Shown: piece by piece, positions 1 through 6,875 of the stretch
Layout: the number at the start of each line of letters is the position of its first letter
Position numbering within the stretch: position 1 is the first letter of the stretch
Source of the DNA: JAQIBY01 sp051747965
GTDB taxonomy: Bacteria; Bacteroidota; Bacteroidia; Bacteroidales; ML635J-15
Direction of reading: 5' to 3'
Length of the DNA stretch: 11,706 nucleotides
NCBI GenBank assembly: GCA_051747965.1
Contig: JBNJGS010000080.1
Location: forward strand, 1 to 11,706
Translations under genes and position numbers: made by a program
The notes under the pieces: generated by a model
Seen by the model: only the letters and a program-made list of their open reading frames with translations
Database searches by the model: none
Told to the model about the DNA's origin: nothing

Positions 1-1976
1 ACCATATTCGGAACAGTAATTTTCAATTCCGGATTTTTCTCCATCGCCCGTTTGGCAGCAAACACAGCACCATCGTTCCGCGCCCAGCTACGGCGGGAAA
101 TGCCATTGTTCACATCCCAGTAAAGCATGTTTTTCAAACGGCGGTCAGCATCTGCAGAACCATCCAGGGTCATGCCAAAACCACCGTTGATCACTTCGCC
201 CCAGCCTACACCGCCACCGTTGTGGATGGATACCCAGGTAGCACCACGGAAAGAATCCCCGATGACATTCTGAATGGCCATATCAGCAGTAAACTGCGAG
301 CCGTCATATATGTTGGAAGTCTCACGGAAAGGTGAATCTGTCCCTGACACATCGTGGTGATCACGTCCCAGCACAATCGGAGCTTTTATTTTACCATCTG
401 CAATGGCTTTGTTAAAGGCTTCAGCGATTTTGATACGTCCCTCGGCATCGGCATACAGAATGCGTGCCTGTGAGCCAACCACCAGCTTGTTTTCCTGCGC
501 ACCGGCAATCCACTGAATGTTGTCCTTCATCTGCTGCGTGATTTCATCAGGGGCCGTTTTGGCAATTTCACTGAGCACATCCATGGCAATTTTGTCTGTC
601 AGCTCAAGATCAGCAGGTTCACCGGAAGTGCATACCCATCGGAAGGGACCAAAGCCATAATCAAAACACATAGGCCCCATGATGTCCTGTACATAACTCG
701 GGTAGCGGAAATTTTCTCCGGCTTCATCCATGATGTCTGCACCTGCGCGTGAAGATTCCAGCAAAAATGCATTGCCATAATCAAAGAAATACATGCCTTC
801 AGCGGTCAGTTTGTTAATGGCTGCCACCTGACGTTGCAGGGATGCCTGTACCATTTTTCTGAAGCTTTCCGGATCGCCGGCCATCATTTCATTGGACTCC
901 TCATAGCTCAGGCCAACAGGATAATACCCACCAGCCCAGGGATTATGCAGTGATGTCTGATCAGAACCCAGATCCACATGCACACCACGTTCAGCAAGGC
1001 GCTCCCAGAGATCAACAATGTTACCAAGATAAGCAATGGAGTGGGCTTCCTGTTTTTCTTTGTATTCAAGCGCTGTATCAATGGCTTTATCGGTATCTTC
1101 AATCACTTCATCCACCCAGCCCTGCTCCTGACGCTTGTAGGCCGCAGCAGGATTGATTTCTCCGGTAATGGATACCACTCCGGCAATGTTTCCGGCTTTG
1201 GGCTGTGCACCACTCATCCCGCCAAGGCCGGAGGTGACAAACAGTTTTGTGCCTTTTTTATTGCCTTTGTCTATCATGCGGCCGGCATTCAGCACGGTGA
1301 TGGTTGTTCCGTGCACGATGCCCTGCGGACCAATATACATGTACGATCCGGCTGTCATCTGACCATATTGTGATACACCCAGGGCGTTGAATTTCTCCCA
1401 GTCGTCGGGTTTTGAGTAATTGGGAATTACCATACCATTGGTAACTACAACACGTGGAGCATCCTTGTGCGAGGGAAACAAGCCCATGGGGTGTCCTGAA
1501 TACATTACCAGGGTCTGCTCATCACTCATTTCTGCCAGGTATTTCATCGTCAGGCGGTACTGTGCCCAGTTCTGAAAAACAGCACCATTTCCACCGTAGG
1601 TAATCAGCTCGTGCGGATGCTGAGCCACAGCCGGGTCCAGGTTGTTCTGAATCATCACCATGATGGATCTTGCCTGATCACATTTTCCCGGGTACTCCTC
1701 AATCGGACGGGCATACATATCGTATGTGGGACGGTAGCGGTACATGTATATGCGACCGTACTTTTTCAGTTCATCGGCAAACTCCGGCGCCAGCCTGGCA
1801 TGATGCTTCTTGTCAAAATAGCGCAACGCATTTCTCAGCGCCAGTTCTTTTTCTTTTTCCGATAAAACATCTTTACGCTTCGGAGCGTGATTTGTGTCCG
1901 GATCGTAGGCCGGAGCTTCCGGTAATTCGGAAGGAATGCCTTCCAGAATGCTTTCTTGAAACTGTTCTGTAGTCAT
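1..1976 (-). CDS. hutU: Urocanate hydratase (urocanase), 3' end cut by window edge
   Basis: Urocanase adds water to urocanate to give imidazolone propionate, the second step of histidine breakdown, in the cytoplasm with tightly bound NAD+. An uninterrupted minus-strand frame of 658 codons runs off the left edge, so the stop lies outside. It begins MTTEQFQESILEG and carries the family hallmarks: YGGNGAVFQNWAQYR at about 127-141, the glycine-rich segment GLGGMSGAQ at 250-258 that fits the NAD+ site, and GFGPFRWVCTSG with Cys449, which fits the conserved active-site cysteine region. The length already exceeds the roughly 555-residue bacterial form, so this is the long urocanase type (about 670 residues, an estimate from memory), and only a few residues should be missing. 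No Shine-Dalgarno precedes the ATG; the upstream sequence is A/T-rich, as is common in Bacteroidota. No other hut gene is visible. The identification is secure; regulation is not visible. Confidence 0.96.
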   Translation of the reverse strand, partial: MTTEQFQESILEGIPSELPEAPAYDPDTNHAPKRKDVLSEKEKELALRNALRYFDKKHHARLAPEFADELKKYGRIYMYRYRPTYDMYARPIEEYPGKCDQARSIMVMIQNNLDPAVAQHPHELITYGGNGAVFQNWAQYRLTMKYLAEMSDEQTLVMYSGHPMGLFPSHKDAPRVVVTNGMVIPNYSKPDDWEKFNALGVSQYGQMTAGSYMYIGPQGIVHGTTITVLNAGRMIDKGNKKGTKLFVTSGLGGMSGAQPKAGNIAGVVSITGEINPAAAYKRQEQGWVDEVIEDTDKAIDTALEYKEKQEAHSIAYLGNIVDLWERLAERGVHVDLGSDQTSLHNPWAGGYYPVGLSYEESNEMMAGDPESFRKMVQASLQRQVAAINKLTAEGMYFFDYGNAFLLESSRAGADIMDEAGENFRYPSYVQDIMGPMCFDYGFGPFRWVCTSGEPADLELTDKIAMDVLSEIAKTAPDEITQQMKDNIQWIAGAQENKLVVGSQARILYADAEGRIKIAEAFNKAIADGKIKAPIVLGRDHHDVSGTDSPFRETSNIYDGSQFTADMAIQNVIGDSFRGATWVSIHNGGGVGWGEVINGGFGMTLDGSADADRRLKNMLYWDVNNGISRRSWARNDGAVFAAKRAMEKNPELKITVPNM

Positions 1977-2069
1977 AGCGATAATTTTTTGTGTAAAATT
2001 AACAAAAGCCTGTCAAAATAGAAGGGAAAAACAGCAAAATCCATCTGACTGATGATTCTTTGGGCAAAT

Positions 2070-2185
2070 CCGCTACTCTCTGAATCCCACCTTCTGGCTC
2101 GTCAATTATTTGATAGCTACCGCATAATCAGCATTGCATATTGTAAAATCAGGTGACCTGTAAGGTGGGATTCAGAGAGCAGCGG
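2070..2185. repeat. 116-bp element with 24-bp terminal inverted repeats (MITE/REPIN-like)
   Basis: The left arm 2070-2093 and right arm 2162-2185 are inverted copies matching at 23 of 24 positions; the core ctctctgaatcccacctt is perfect over 18 bases (2076-2093 with 2162-2179). The arms flank a 68-base spacer that contains a small palindrome caggtgacctg at 2150-2160 and no reading frame of note. No clear target-site duplication is seen outside the arms. The form resembles a miniature inverted-repeat element or a pair of inverted REP units, but single-copy origin cannot be excluded from this window alone. The spacing and lack of a T-run argue against a simple terminator. Confidence 0.65.
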
Positions 2186-2203
2186 TCGGTCTGCGGCTTA
2201 TAT

Positions 2204-2300
2204 CTGCATATCCGTTCGGGTTTTTCTGCATTGCTGTGCTTGTGAGCTTACGTCCGCCCGCTACAGCACAGCGCAGAAAAATACCCGAACGGATATGCAG
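2204..2300. repeat. 97-nt near-perfect hairpin
   Basis: The left arm 2204-2229 (ctgcatatccgttcgggt, then ttttctgc) pairs along its whole length with the right arm 2273-2300, which differs only by a two-base insertion. After a three-base bulge at 2230-2232 the stem continues with 8 more pairs (gctgtgct 2233-2240 with agcacagc 2265-2272), leaving a 24-base loop at 2241-2264. In total about 34 base pairs form. There is no T-run next to the stem on either strand, so it is not a standard terminator. It could be a mobile repeat unit or the body of a structured RNA; direction is unknown. Confidence 0.7.
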
Positions 2301-2336
2301 GATGCCAGCCTCCGCCCTTTTGCAAACATACCAGGT

Positions 2337-2515
2337 CTCATACATGAATAGCCCAGGCTGAGGGCTTGTGCGTAACCAGGGGAATACAAATATGTACATA
2401 GACGTTTTTGGCATGTATTTTTGCAGCACCGCAAGCAAAAAATCATGCCAAAAACATTGTAATTTATTTGTGAACTGTAAACCCCGGGTTGCACCCAGGG
2501 CTATTCATGTATGAG
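2337..2515. repeat. 179-bp degenerate inverted repeat with perfect 18-bp ends
   Basis: ctcatacatgaatagccc at 2337-2354 is the exact reverse complement of 2498-2515. Inside the arms the match continues imperfectly: aaccagggg at 2374-2382 faces ccccgggtt at 2482-2490, and tgtgcg on the left corresponds to the gcaccc segment on the right. The two arms thus look like two diverged copies of one longer unit placed head to head. The right copy continues into a small hairpin, gagcc/ggctc, at 2513-2527. The unit resembles interspersed repeats I associate with Bacteroidota intergenic regions, but that is recollection and not a search result. Confidence 0.6.
2404..2455. repeat. Nested 52-nt hairpin at the centre of the 179-bp inverted repeat
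   Basis: gtttttggcatg at 2404-2415 pairs perfectly with catgccaaaaac at 2444-2455. After a 2x2 internal loop, tttttgc at 2418-2424 pairs with gcaaaaa at 2435-2441, closing a ten-base loop. This gives 12 plus 7 base pairs in the middle of the larger inverted repeat. The paired T and A tracts lie within the stem and not after it, so a terminator role is doubtful. Confidence 0.55.
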
Positions 2516-2593
2516 CCCTTCAGGCTCTATATTTCCACCTTTAGAAATACAATTCTTTTACCTGCTCCCTGCCAAAATGGATTTCACTCACGT

Positions 2594-2634
2594 ATAAAAC
2601 AAAAGAGCCACCCACTAATCAGCGGAGGGCTCTT
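2594..2634 (-). terminator. Rho-independent terminator of the lipoprotein operon
   Basis: Read on the minus strand, AAGAGCC pairs with GGCTCTT (2603-2609 with 2628-2634 in plus coordinates). Inside, after a two-by-two internal loop, CCGCT pairs with AGTGG (one G-T pair) around the loop GATT. The stem is followed directly by TTTGTTTTATA. It sits about 20 bases past the stop of the minus-strand gene ending at 2654, exactly where a terminator for the lipoprotein pair is expected. Confidence 0.85.
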
Positions 2635-2653
2635 CTTCAAAATATTGTATGCA

Positions 2654-3208
2654 TTACTCTGTAAGGGTAATTTCTGATGTCAGATTTGTGCTGTCATTGA
2701 CAAATTCAAAACGCATTTGATTATTTGACAATTCAATTATTTCCATCATGCCGCCCCAGCGTCCCCATTTTTCATGCACGGAATTGACATAATAGTTCAA
2801 TGCCGGGTAATTGTGTTCATGGGAATATTGATTAAAACAAAACCGGTAGATGGAATCCACAGCTTTAAACAAACTTGTGTCTTTATGCAGAAAATACCGC
2901 CTTACACGCAATTTTTCCTTGCTGTCATCAAACTCCCACTGGAAATTTGAATTGATCACGGTATCCTCAAGGGTGATGCTCATTTCTCCACCACCTTCTT
3001 CCATAAAAACCACATCCGTCTGATCAAAATACGAGGGCACATCCTGCGTCGGGTTAAGTACCAGTTCATTGATCACGTACTGTCCATCCACACGGGCATT
3101 TTTGCTTCTCAGGCTTATGGCCGGATCATCGTATTTGCTGCATGCAGACAATAACAAACCAATAAACAAGGTGCTTAAAATAATTATTACACCAGGTTTA
3201 TTCAACAT
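2654..3208 (-). CDS. Small lipoprotein, paralogue of the upstream gene (lipocalin-like?)
   Basis: This gene encodes about 184 residues beginning MLNKPGVIII. A hydrophobic stretch ends in the lipobox LLSAC with Cys23 as the acylation site, followed by KYDDPAISLRSK, so it should be a lipid-anchored envelope protein. The body is soluble and aligns along its length with the product of the gene just upstream: PAISLRSK versus PAISLKSK, GEMSITL versus GEMRYNM, WEFDDSKEKLRVR versus WQFNDDKTELQVR, and IIELSNNQ versus IIKLTDSE. That layout recalls small lipocalin-like lipoproteins of Bacteroidota, which is inference. The frame extends upstream to 3244 (and an ATG at 3220), but 3208 gives the best signal peptide and only an 11-base overlap with the preceding stop, suggesting translational coupling. 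It carries a mid-region insertion (about 105-155 of this form, with FCFNQYSHEHNYPALNYY) absent from its shorter paralogue. Function unknown. Confidence 0.85.
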   Translation of the reverse strand: MLNKPGVIIILSTLFIGLLLSACSKYDDPAISLRSKNARVDGQYVINELVLNPTQDVPSYFDQTDVVFMEEGGGEMSITLEDTVINSNFQWEFDDSKEKLRVRRYFLHKDTSLFKAVDSIYRFCFNQYSHEHNYPALNYYVNSVHEKWGRWGGMMEIIELSNNQMRFEFVNDSTNLTSEITLTE

Positions 3209-3635
3209 AATGGTATTCATACTGGTCGTCATCTTCATATTCAACTGTCCATACTTCAGAATCAGTCAGTTTTATAATTTCAGATGCATCCCAATCAGAC
3301 CATTCTTCATCATCTTCCCTGGTTCTTACCTGCAATTCGGTTTTGTCATCATTGAACTGCCATTCAAGATCTGTATTATAAGATACACTTCCCATGTTGT
3401 ATCTCATTTCTCCTGTACCATCTTTTTCAAAAGTAAATTCAATACCAGATAGCAGATCCATTGTATTACTATCTTCCTCTCCATTTTTCAGGACCTTATC
3501 AATTGTATAAGTTCCGGCCATACGGGCTTCTTTACTTTTTAAGCTGATTGCTGGGCCTTCCTCGTATTTACTGCAGGCAGAAAAAACAAAAACGAAGCCT
3601 AAAAACAATACTGCTAAACTCATTACTTTTCTCAT
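3198..3635 (-). CDS. Small lipoprotein, first gene of a tandem paralogous pair (lipocalin-like?)
   Basis: This gene encodes 145 residues beginning MRKVMSLAVLFLG, with a signal peptide ending in the lipobox VFSAC (Cys21), so the product is predicted to be lipid-anchored. After the cysteine come KYEEGPAISLKSKEARMAGTY, a beta-rich middle with FTFEKDGTGEM, then WQFNDDKTELQVR and IIKLTDSEVWTVEY. The pattern of a GTY start, a DGTGE turn and a final LTxxxxW strand is like small lipocalin-type domains of Bacteroidota; I rate this as suggestive only. The tail is very acidic and tyrosine-rich (YEDDDQYEYHYVE). The start is supported by a -7 promoter element about 30 bases upstream and by the signal peptide beginning at this Met. 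It overlaps the next gene, its paralogue, and both should be on one transcript ended at 2594-2634. Function unknown. Confidence 0.88.
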   Translation of the reverse strand: MRKVMSLAVLFLGFVFVFSACSKYEEGPAISLKSKEARMAGTYTIDKVLKNGEEDSNTMDLLSGIEFTFEKDGTGEMRYNMGSVSYNTDLEWQFNDDKTELQVRTREDDEEWSDWDASEIIKLTDSEVWTVEYEDDDQYEYHYVE

Positions 3636-3664
3636 AGTTGTATATTTTTTTGGTTATATAAAGG

Positions 3665-3672
3665 CAAATGTA
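3665..3672 (-). promoter_or_regulatory. Bacteroidota -7 promoter element of the lipoprotein operon
   Basis: The minus strand reads TACATTTG, an exact match to the Bacteroidota -7 consensus TAnnTTTG, placed about 30 bases before the ATG at 3635 and predicting a leader of roughly 20 bases. No clear -33 TTG lies at the usual spacing; the region there is instead the T-run and palindrome of the terminator of the preceding gene. Confidence 0.6.
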
Positions 3673-3714
3673 ATAAAAAAAAAGAAAAGCCCTGTTGAAT
3701 TCAACAGGGCTTTT
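3673..3714 (-). terminator. Rho-independent terminator after the T9SS-exported protein gene
   Basis: Positions 3685-3714 are a perfect palindrome (aaaagccctgttgaa and its complement, 15 pairs). On the minus strand it is followed by CTTTTTTTTTATT, making a strong terminator about 20 bases past the stop codon at 3735. It lies directly against the -7 element of the downstream lipoprotein operon, separating the two transcription units. Confidence 0.92.
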
Positions 3715-3734
3715 CCAATTATTATGATTTTTTT

Positions 3735-6700
3735 TTACATTTTCTCGATTCTGGCAGTGCGACTGCTGCTTCCGGAGACAAATTTCACGAGATAAATACC
3801 CTGGCTATAGTCAGCAACATTCAAACGGAAAGTGTTTCCATTCACATCGTATGCATCCATCAGTTTACCGGTAACAGAGTATACTTTAATCTGCTCAACC
3901 TCATTGGCATTTTCAACAGTAAGTACATCACTTGCCGGATTGGGATACATTCTCAGGTCGGAAGCAAATTCCTCACCTATGGCATCAGCAATTTCAATAT
4001 CACCATCAACGCGATAGTGTAATGAATACTCACCATAGGAATAATTGGTAACGCCCTGTACGTGGTACTCCTGATTGAGTTCTTCAGTAAAATCAAAAGC
4101 ACCGTTGTCTTTCATAAGCAAGGTATCGTTTCCAATAGCAACTTTCCATTCACCGTAATTATTTTGTTCCTCAACACAGGTTACATTTTCAACACGGATG
4201 AAACAGGATTCATAATCTTCTGTATTTGCTTCAGTGATAGAAACGATTTCGGGACCTGAAATTGTTCCGCCAATATCAACAACCTGGAAATCTGTGATAT
4301 CGTCAAGCTGTGTCATGCCGTAGAATTCAGCCACTGTACCGGTAATCTGTACAGAATCTCCCATAGAGGGTGAGTTTGTTTCATCATAAATATAAAGCCC
4401 GTTCCAGGCGCCGGCACCATCCTGTACATAGTATCCGGTACCGTAATCAGAAGGATTGAAATTGGCAACCACAACACCTTTAATGGTAACTTCATCGTCC
4501 AGCATTGGTGAATCACCAGAGCTTGTGTACTGAATATCATAAATCGGTGTGATGGCCGGACCTGAGAAATCTACTTCAAAGTTAACCGTGGCAGTTACTT
4601 CCGGACTGAGTGGATTTTCACTCATATCCACAAGTTCCAGGCTTACAGAATGGTTTCCTTCTGCGAGGCCGGTAAATGTGATTGCATCTGTGGTTTCCTG
4701 GAAGGCATAGGCTGCACCATCGAGAGCATAGGCCACTTTACCGTCGGTACCAACATCAAAGTTGGATACATTGAATTCAATATCTATTGCATCTGTATAG
4801 ATTACATCTCCGTTGGTTGGTGAAGTAATTGCAATATTGGGATCTGTACTCACGCCCAGATCAATGATATCATTTTCATCACGCGGGAGAATTTTAAAAT
4901 TGAAATAATATTCCACTACACCGGTTACATTGTAGGTATTTCCAATGGTCGGGTCAAAAGTGTAGAGCAAATCATCAACCATCACCTCACCGGATCCGTC
5001 ATTCACATCCCATTCGTTGTATTCGTCTGGTGCGTTGTTATTAACACCTTCAACCTGTACCAGTACACCTTCGTAAGGTTCTGTTCCGGCTTCACCGGTT
5101 GTAACTTCTGCAGGGGCAGGCAAAGTATTGCCGTTGGAAACAATATCAATGGAATCAACGGGGCTGATTTCAGTGAGATTGTTGTATTCAACAACGGTAC
5201 CATATACAACAACAGAGTCACCACGGGCAGGTCCCGGAGTATCAATGTAATATACATATATACCATTCCATGCACCGCTACCGTCCTGCAACCAGAATTT
5301 ATCATCATTTACAGCGGTAACAATACCAGCAGTAGCTACTTCCTGTCCATCATAAGGAGAATCACCGGAAGCTTCTTCAGTGTACTGAATATCATAAATA
5401 CTTGTAAGTTCAGGACCAGTGGACAAGTCAACAGTAAAGCTTACTGATGCAGTAACTGCAGGTGAAAGCGGATCGCCTGCAACATCAAGCAATTCCATAT
5501 CCACGGTGTGGTTTTCTTCGGTAAGACCGGTCAAAGAGATTGGGTCGGTGGTATAATGTGCCTGAGAAATACCGCCATCCACAGAATAAGCAAGGTATCC
5601 GTCACCGGTATCACCGGAACCATCATCCAACACAAAATTCTGCACATCAAATTCAATGTCCACATCTGCAGAATTGACAGTGGATCCGTCAGAAGGTGAG
5701 GTAATTGCCAGGTAAGGCTCAGTGCCTACATCTTCTACAATATCCGCTTCAGTGCGTACAGCTATTTTGAAAGCGCCGTAAGAAAACATAAGCGGTGATG
5801 TTACGGTATAATCGTTACCCTGCGTTGGGTAATACATGGAAGCAAGGCCGTAATCGTCAACCAGAACTTCACCGGAACCATCGTCAAGCGGAAATTCTCC
5901 GAAGTTATCTTCAACGGTATCGTTTGTACATGTACCGGTGGTTTCAAGCAGCACACCTTCCCAGCTTTCCTGCGGGCAATCGCCGGTAGCAAGCACTTCT
6001 GCAGCCGGAAGAGTATTTCCTGATGTGTTTACCGTAACGTTATCAGCAAGAATTTTTGTAAGGTTGTTGTCTTCACTCACATTACCGGTAACAGTCACAT
6101 CGTCACCCTGAGCTACGCCGGATCCGGCAACCCAGATACCTGACCACATACCGGTACCATCCTGAATGACATACTCGCTGTCATAAACAGCCGTAACAAT
6201 ACCACTGGTTTCCACGTATTCGCCTTCAACAGCAGATCCGTTTCCACCACCGTTGCCTACTGTATCCTGAATTTCAGGTATGGTGTACGCAGTAGGTGTC
6301 AGTGTTTCCCAGTTTTCAAATCCACCATTGGGAATCAGGTTTGCACCACCATCTTCTGTGAAGATAGCATTGTCAAGAATGCATGAGAAATCGCCATCCC
6401 AGTCAGCTGAAATATCATAAAACCGAAAAAACACGGTGGCTGAAGTAACACCGGCAGGTACTGTATCTGACATTTCTATGGTTTCCCAGGTGGTACCATC
6501 TGTAGAATATGGTCCCCATTCATTTGTCCCGTCAAAACTCAGGCTCAAACGAACCCGGCCGGCAGGATCGTCATCATAAACATCCACACTGGCAGTGTAT
6601 GATGCACCAGGTGTTACAGTAAAGGATGCCGAAATCACCTCTGTACTGCCCTGATCCTGCGTAGTACATAAAACATCAAGGGCACTTGTCCCCTCATTCA

Positions 6701-6824
6701 CATTGCTTGTTTCCTGGGTAAGTGTTACGTTCCCGGGATTTGCATTTGTCCAGTCTGTGAGTGTCTGGGTGAAAGCCCCAACGCTCACAAACATTCCGAT
6801 CATAATAAGTAGTAATTTTCTCAT
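3735..6824 (-). CDS. T9SS-exported multidomain protein with repeated OB-fold-like and Ig-like modules
   Basis: This gene encodes 1029 residues from the ATG at 6824. An upstream in-frame ATG at 6863 would put 13 residues before the signal peptide and lies at or before the predicted transcription start, so it is rejected. Domains, approximately: signal peptide 1-20 (MRKLLLIMIGMFVSVGA); jelly-roll or CBM-like domain 21-160; OB-fold-like module 180-364; Ig-like 371-467; OB-fold-like 475-655; Ig-like 662-753; OB-fold-like 760-946; type IX sorting domain 953-1029 with MYPNPASDVLTV, VYSVTGK and GIYLVKF. The OB-like modules repeat IYDIQYT, a GIVTAV strand, VQDGxGxWxGIYV, GDSVxVxGTV and PYEGVLVxVEG, as in domains linked to ExeM-like extracellular nucleases. 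No nuclease or other catalytic domain is visible, so binding or adhesion is more likely (inference). It should cross the outer membrane by T9SS and be released or surface-attached. It is monocistronic, with its own promoter and terminator. Confidence 0.9.
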   Translation of the reverse strand: MRKLLLIMIGMFVSVGAFTQTLTDWTNANPGNVTLTQETSNVNEGTSALDVLCTTQDQGSTEVISASFTVTPGASYTASVDVYDDDPAGRVRLSLSFDGTNEWGPYSTDGTTWETIEMSDTVPAGVTSATVFFRFYDISADWDGDFSCILDNAIFTEDGGANLIPNGGFENWETLTPTAYTIPEIQDTVGNGGGNGSAVEGEYVETSGIVTAVYDSEYVIQDGTGMWSGIWVAGSGVAQGDDVTVTGNVSEDNNLTKILADNVTVNTSGNTLPAAEVLATGDCPQESWEGVLLETTGTCTNDTVEDNFGEFPLDDGSGEVLVDDYGLASMYYPTQGNDYTVTSPLMFSYGAFKIAVRTEADIVEDVGTEPYLAITSPSDGSTVNSADVDIEFDVQNFVLDDGSGDTGDGYLAYSVDGGISQAHYTTDPISLTGLTEENHTVDMELLDVAGDPLSPAVTASVSFTVDLSTGPELTSIYDIQYTEEASGDSPYDGQEVATAGIVTAVNDDKFWLQDGSGAWNGIYVYYIDTPGPARGDSVVVYGTVVEYNNLTEISPVDSIDIVSNGNTLPAPAEVTTGEAGTEPYEGVLVQVEGVNNNAPDEYNEWDVNDGSGEVMVDDLLYTFDPTIGNTYNVTGVVEYYFNFKILPRDENDIIDLGVSTDPNIAITSPTNGDVIYTDAIDIEFNVSNFDVGTDGKVAYALDGAAYAFQETTDAITFTGLAEGNHSVSLELVDMSENPLSPEVTATVNFEVDFSGPAITPIYDIQYTSSGDSPMLDDEVTIKGVVVANFNPSDYGTGYYVQDGAGAWNGLYIYDETNSPSMGDSVQITGTVAEFYGMTQLDDITDFQVVDIGGTISGPEIVSITEANTEDYESCFIRVENVTCVEEQNNYGEWKVAIGNDTLLMKDNGAFDFTEELNQEYHVQGVTNYSYGEYSLHYRVDGDIEIADAIGEEFASDLRMYPNPASDVLTVENANEVEQIKVYSVTGKLMDAYDVNGNTFRLNVADYSQGIYLVKFVSGSSSRTARIEKM
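3987..6287 (-). repeat. Intragenic tandem OB-Ig module repeat
   Basis: Within the T9SS-exported gene the order is OB 5733-6287, Ig 5424-5714, OB 4860-5402, Ig 4566-4841, OB 3987-4547. The two Ig modules share PLSPxVTAxVxFxVD, DIEFxVxNF and a TGLxExNHxV strand. The first two OB modules share GNTLPA and DDGSGEVxVDD, which the third lacks (it has GNDTLLMKDNG instead). The pattern indicates duplication of an OB+Ig pair, with a final OB module followed directly by the sorting domain. Confidence 0.8.
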
Positions 6825-6867
6825 AATTATTCTGTTTTTATTTAACATCTGTTTATTTATCATGCTA

Positions 6868-6875
6868 CAAATTTA
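6868..6875 (-). promoter_or_regulatory. Bacteroidota -7 promoter element of the T9SS-exported protein gene
   Basis: The minus strand reads TAAATTTG, an exact TAnnTTTG match, about 44 bases before the ATG at 6824. A weak -33-like TTTCG lies 17 bases further upstream. Transcription would start near 6862, giving a leader of about 38 bases and excluding the upstream ATG at 6863 as start. Confidence 0.55.

Larger units (their letters stand above)
1977..2653. other. Non-coding intergenic region with inverted-repeat cluster
   Basis: No convincing gene lies in these 677 bases. Short open frames occur on both strands, but they run through the inverted repeats, lack recognisable domains and give cysteine- and arginine-rich translations typical of read-through of repeats. 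The first 90 or so bases should hold the hutU promoter and leader. The closest thing to a -7 element there is TATTTTG on the minus strand near 2023-2029, one base shorter than TAnnTTTG, so no promoter is called. The middle (2070-2527) is a chain of inverted repeats described separately, and the right end holds the terminator of the lipoprotein operon. Confidence 0.8.

Noticed and set aside
978..1373. A 131-codon plus-strand frame
   Set aside because: It is antisense to the continuous and well-conserved urocanase frame.
2172..2494. Two overlapping minus-strand open frames of 77-88 codons in the intergenic gap
   Set aside because: They run through the inverted-repeat arms, have no domain or signal features, and their composition is that of translated repeats.
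2489..2677. A 62-codon plus-strand open frame
   Set aside because: It crosses the repeat arm and the minus-strand terminator and overlaps the end of a real lipoprotein gene.
3069..3452. A 127-codon plus-strand frame with hydrophobic stretches
   Set aside because: It is antisense to both lipoprotein genes, whose lipoboxes, paralogy, promoter and terminator support the minus strand.
3685..3714. A perfect 30-base palindrome considered as a regulator-binding operator
   Set aside because: The GC-rich stem followed by a long T-run just after a stop codon is explained fully by a terminator.
6824..6863. An upstream ATG at 6863 as start of the T9SS-exported protein
   Set aside because: It places 13 polar residues before a good signal peptide and lies at or before the transcription start predicted from the -7 element at 6868-6875.
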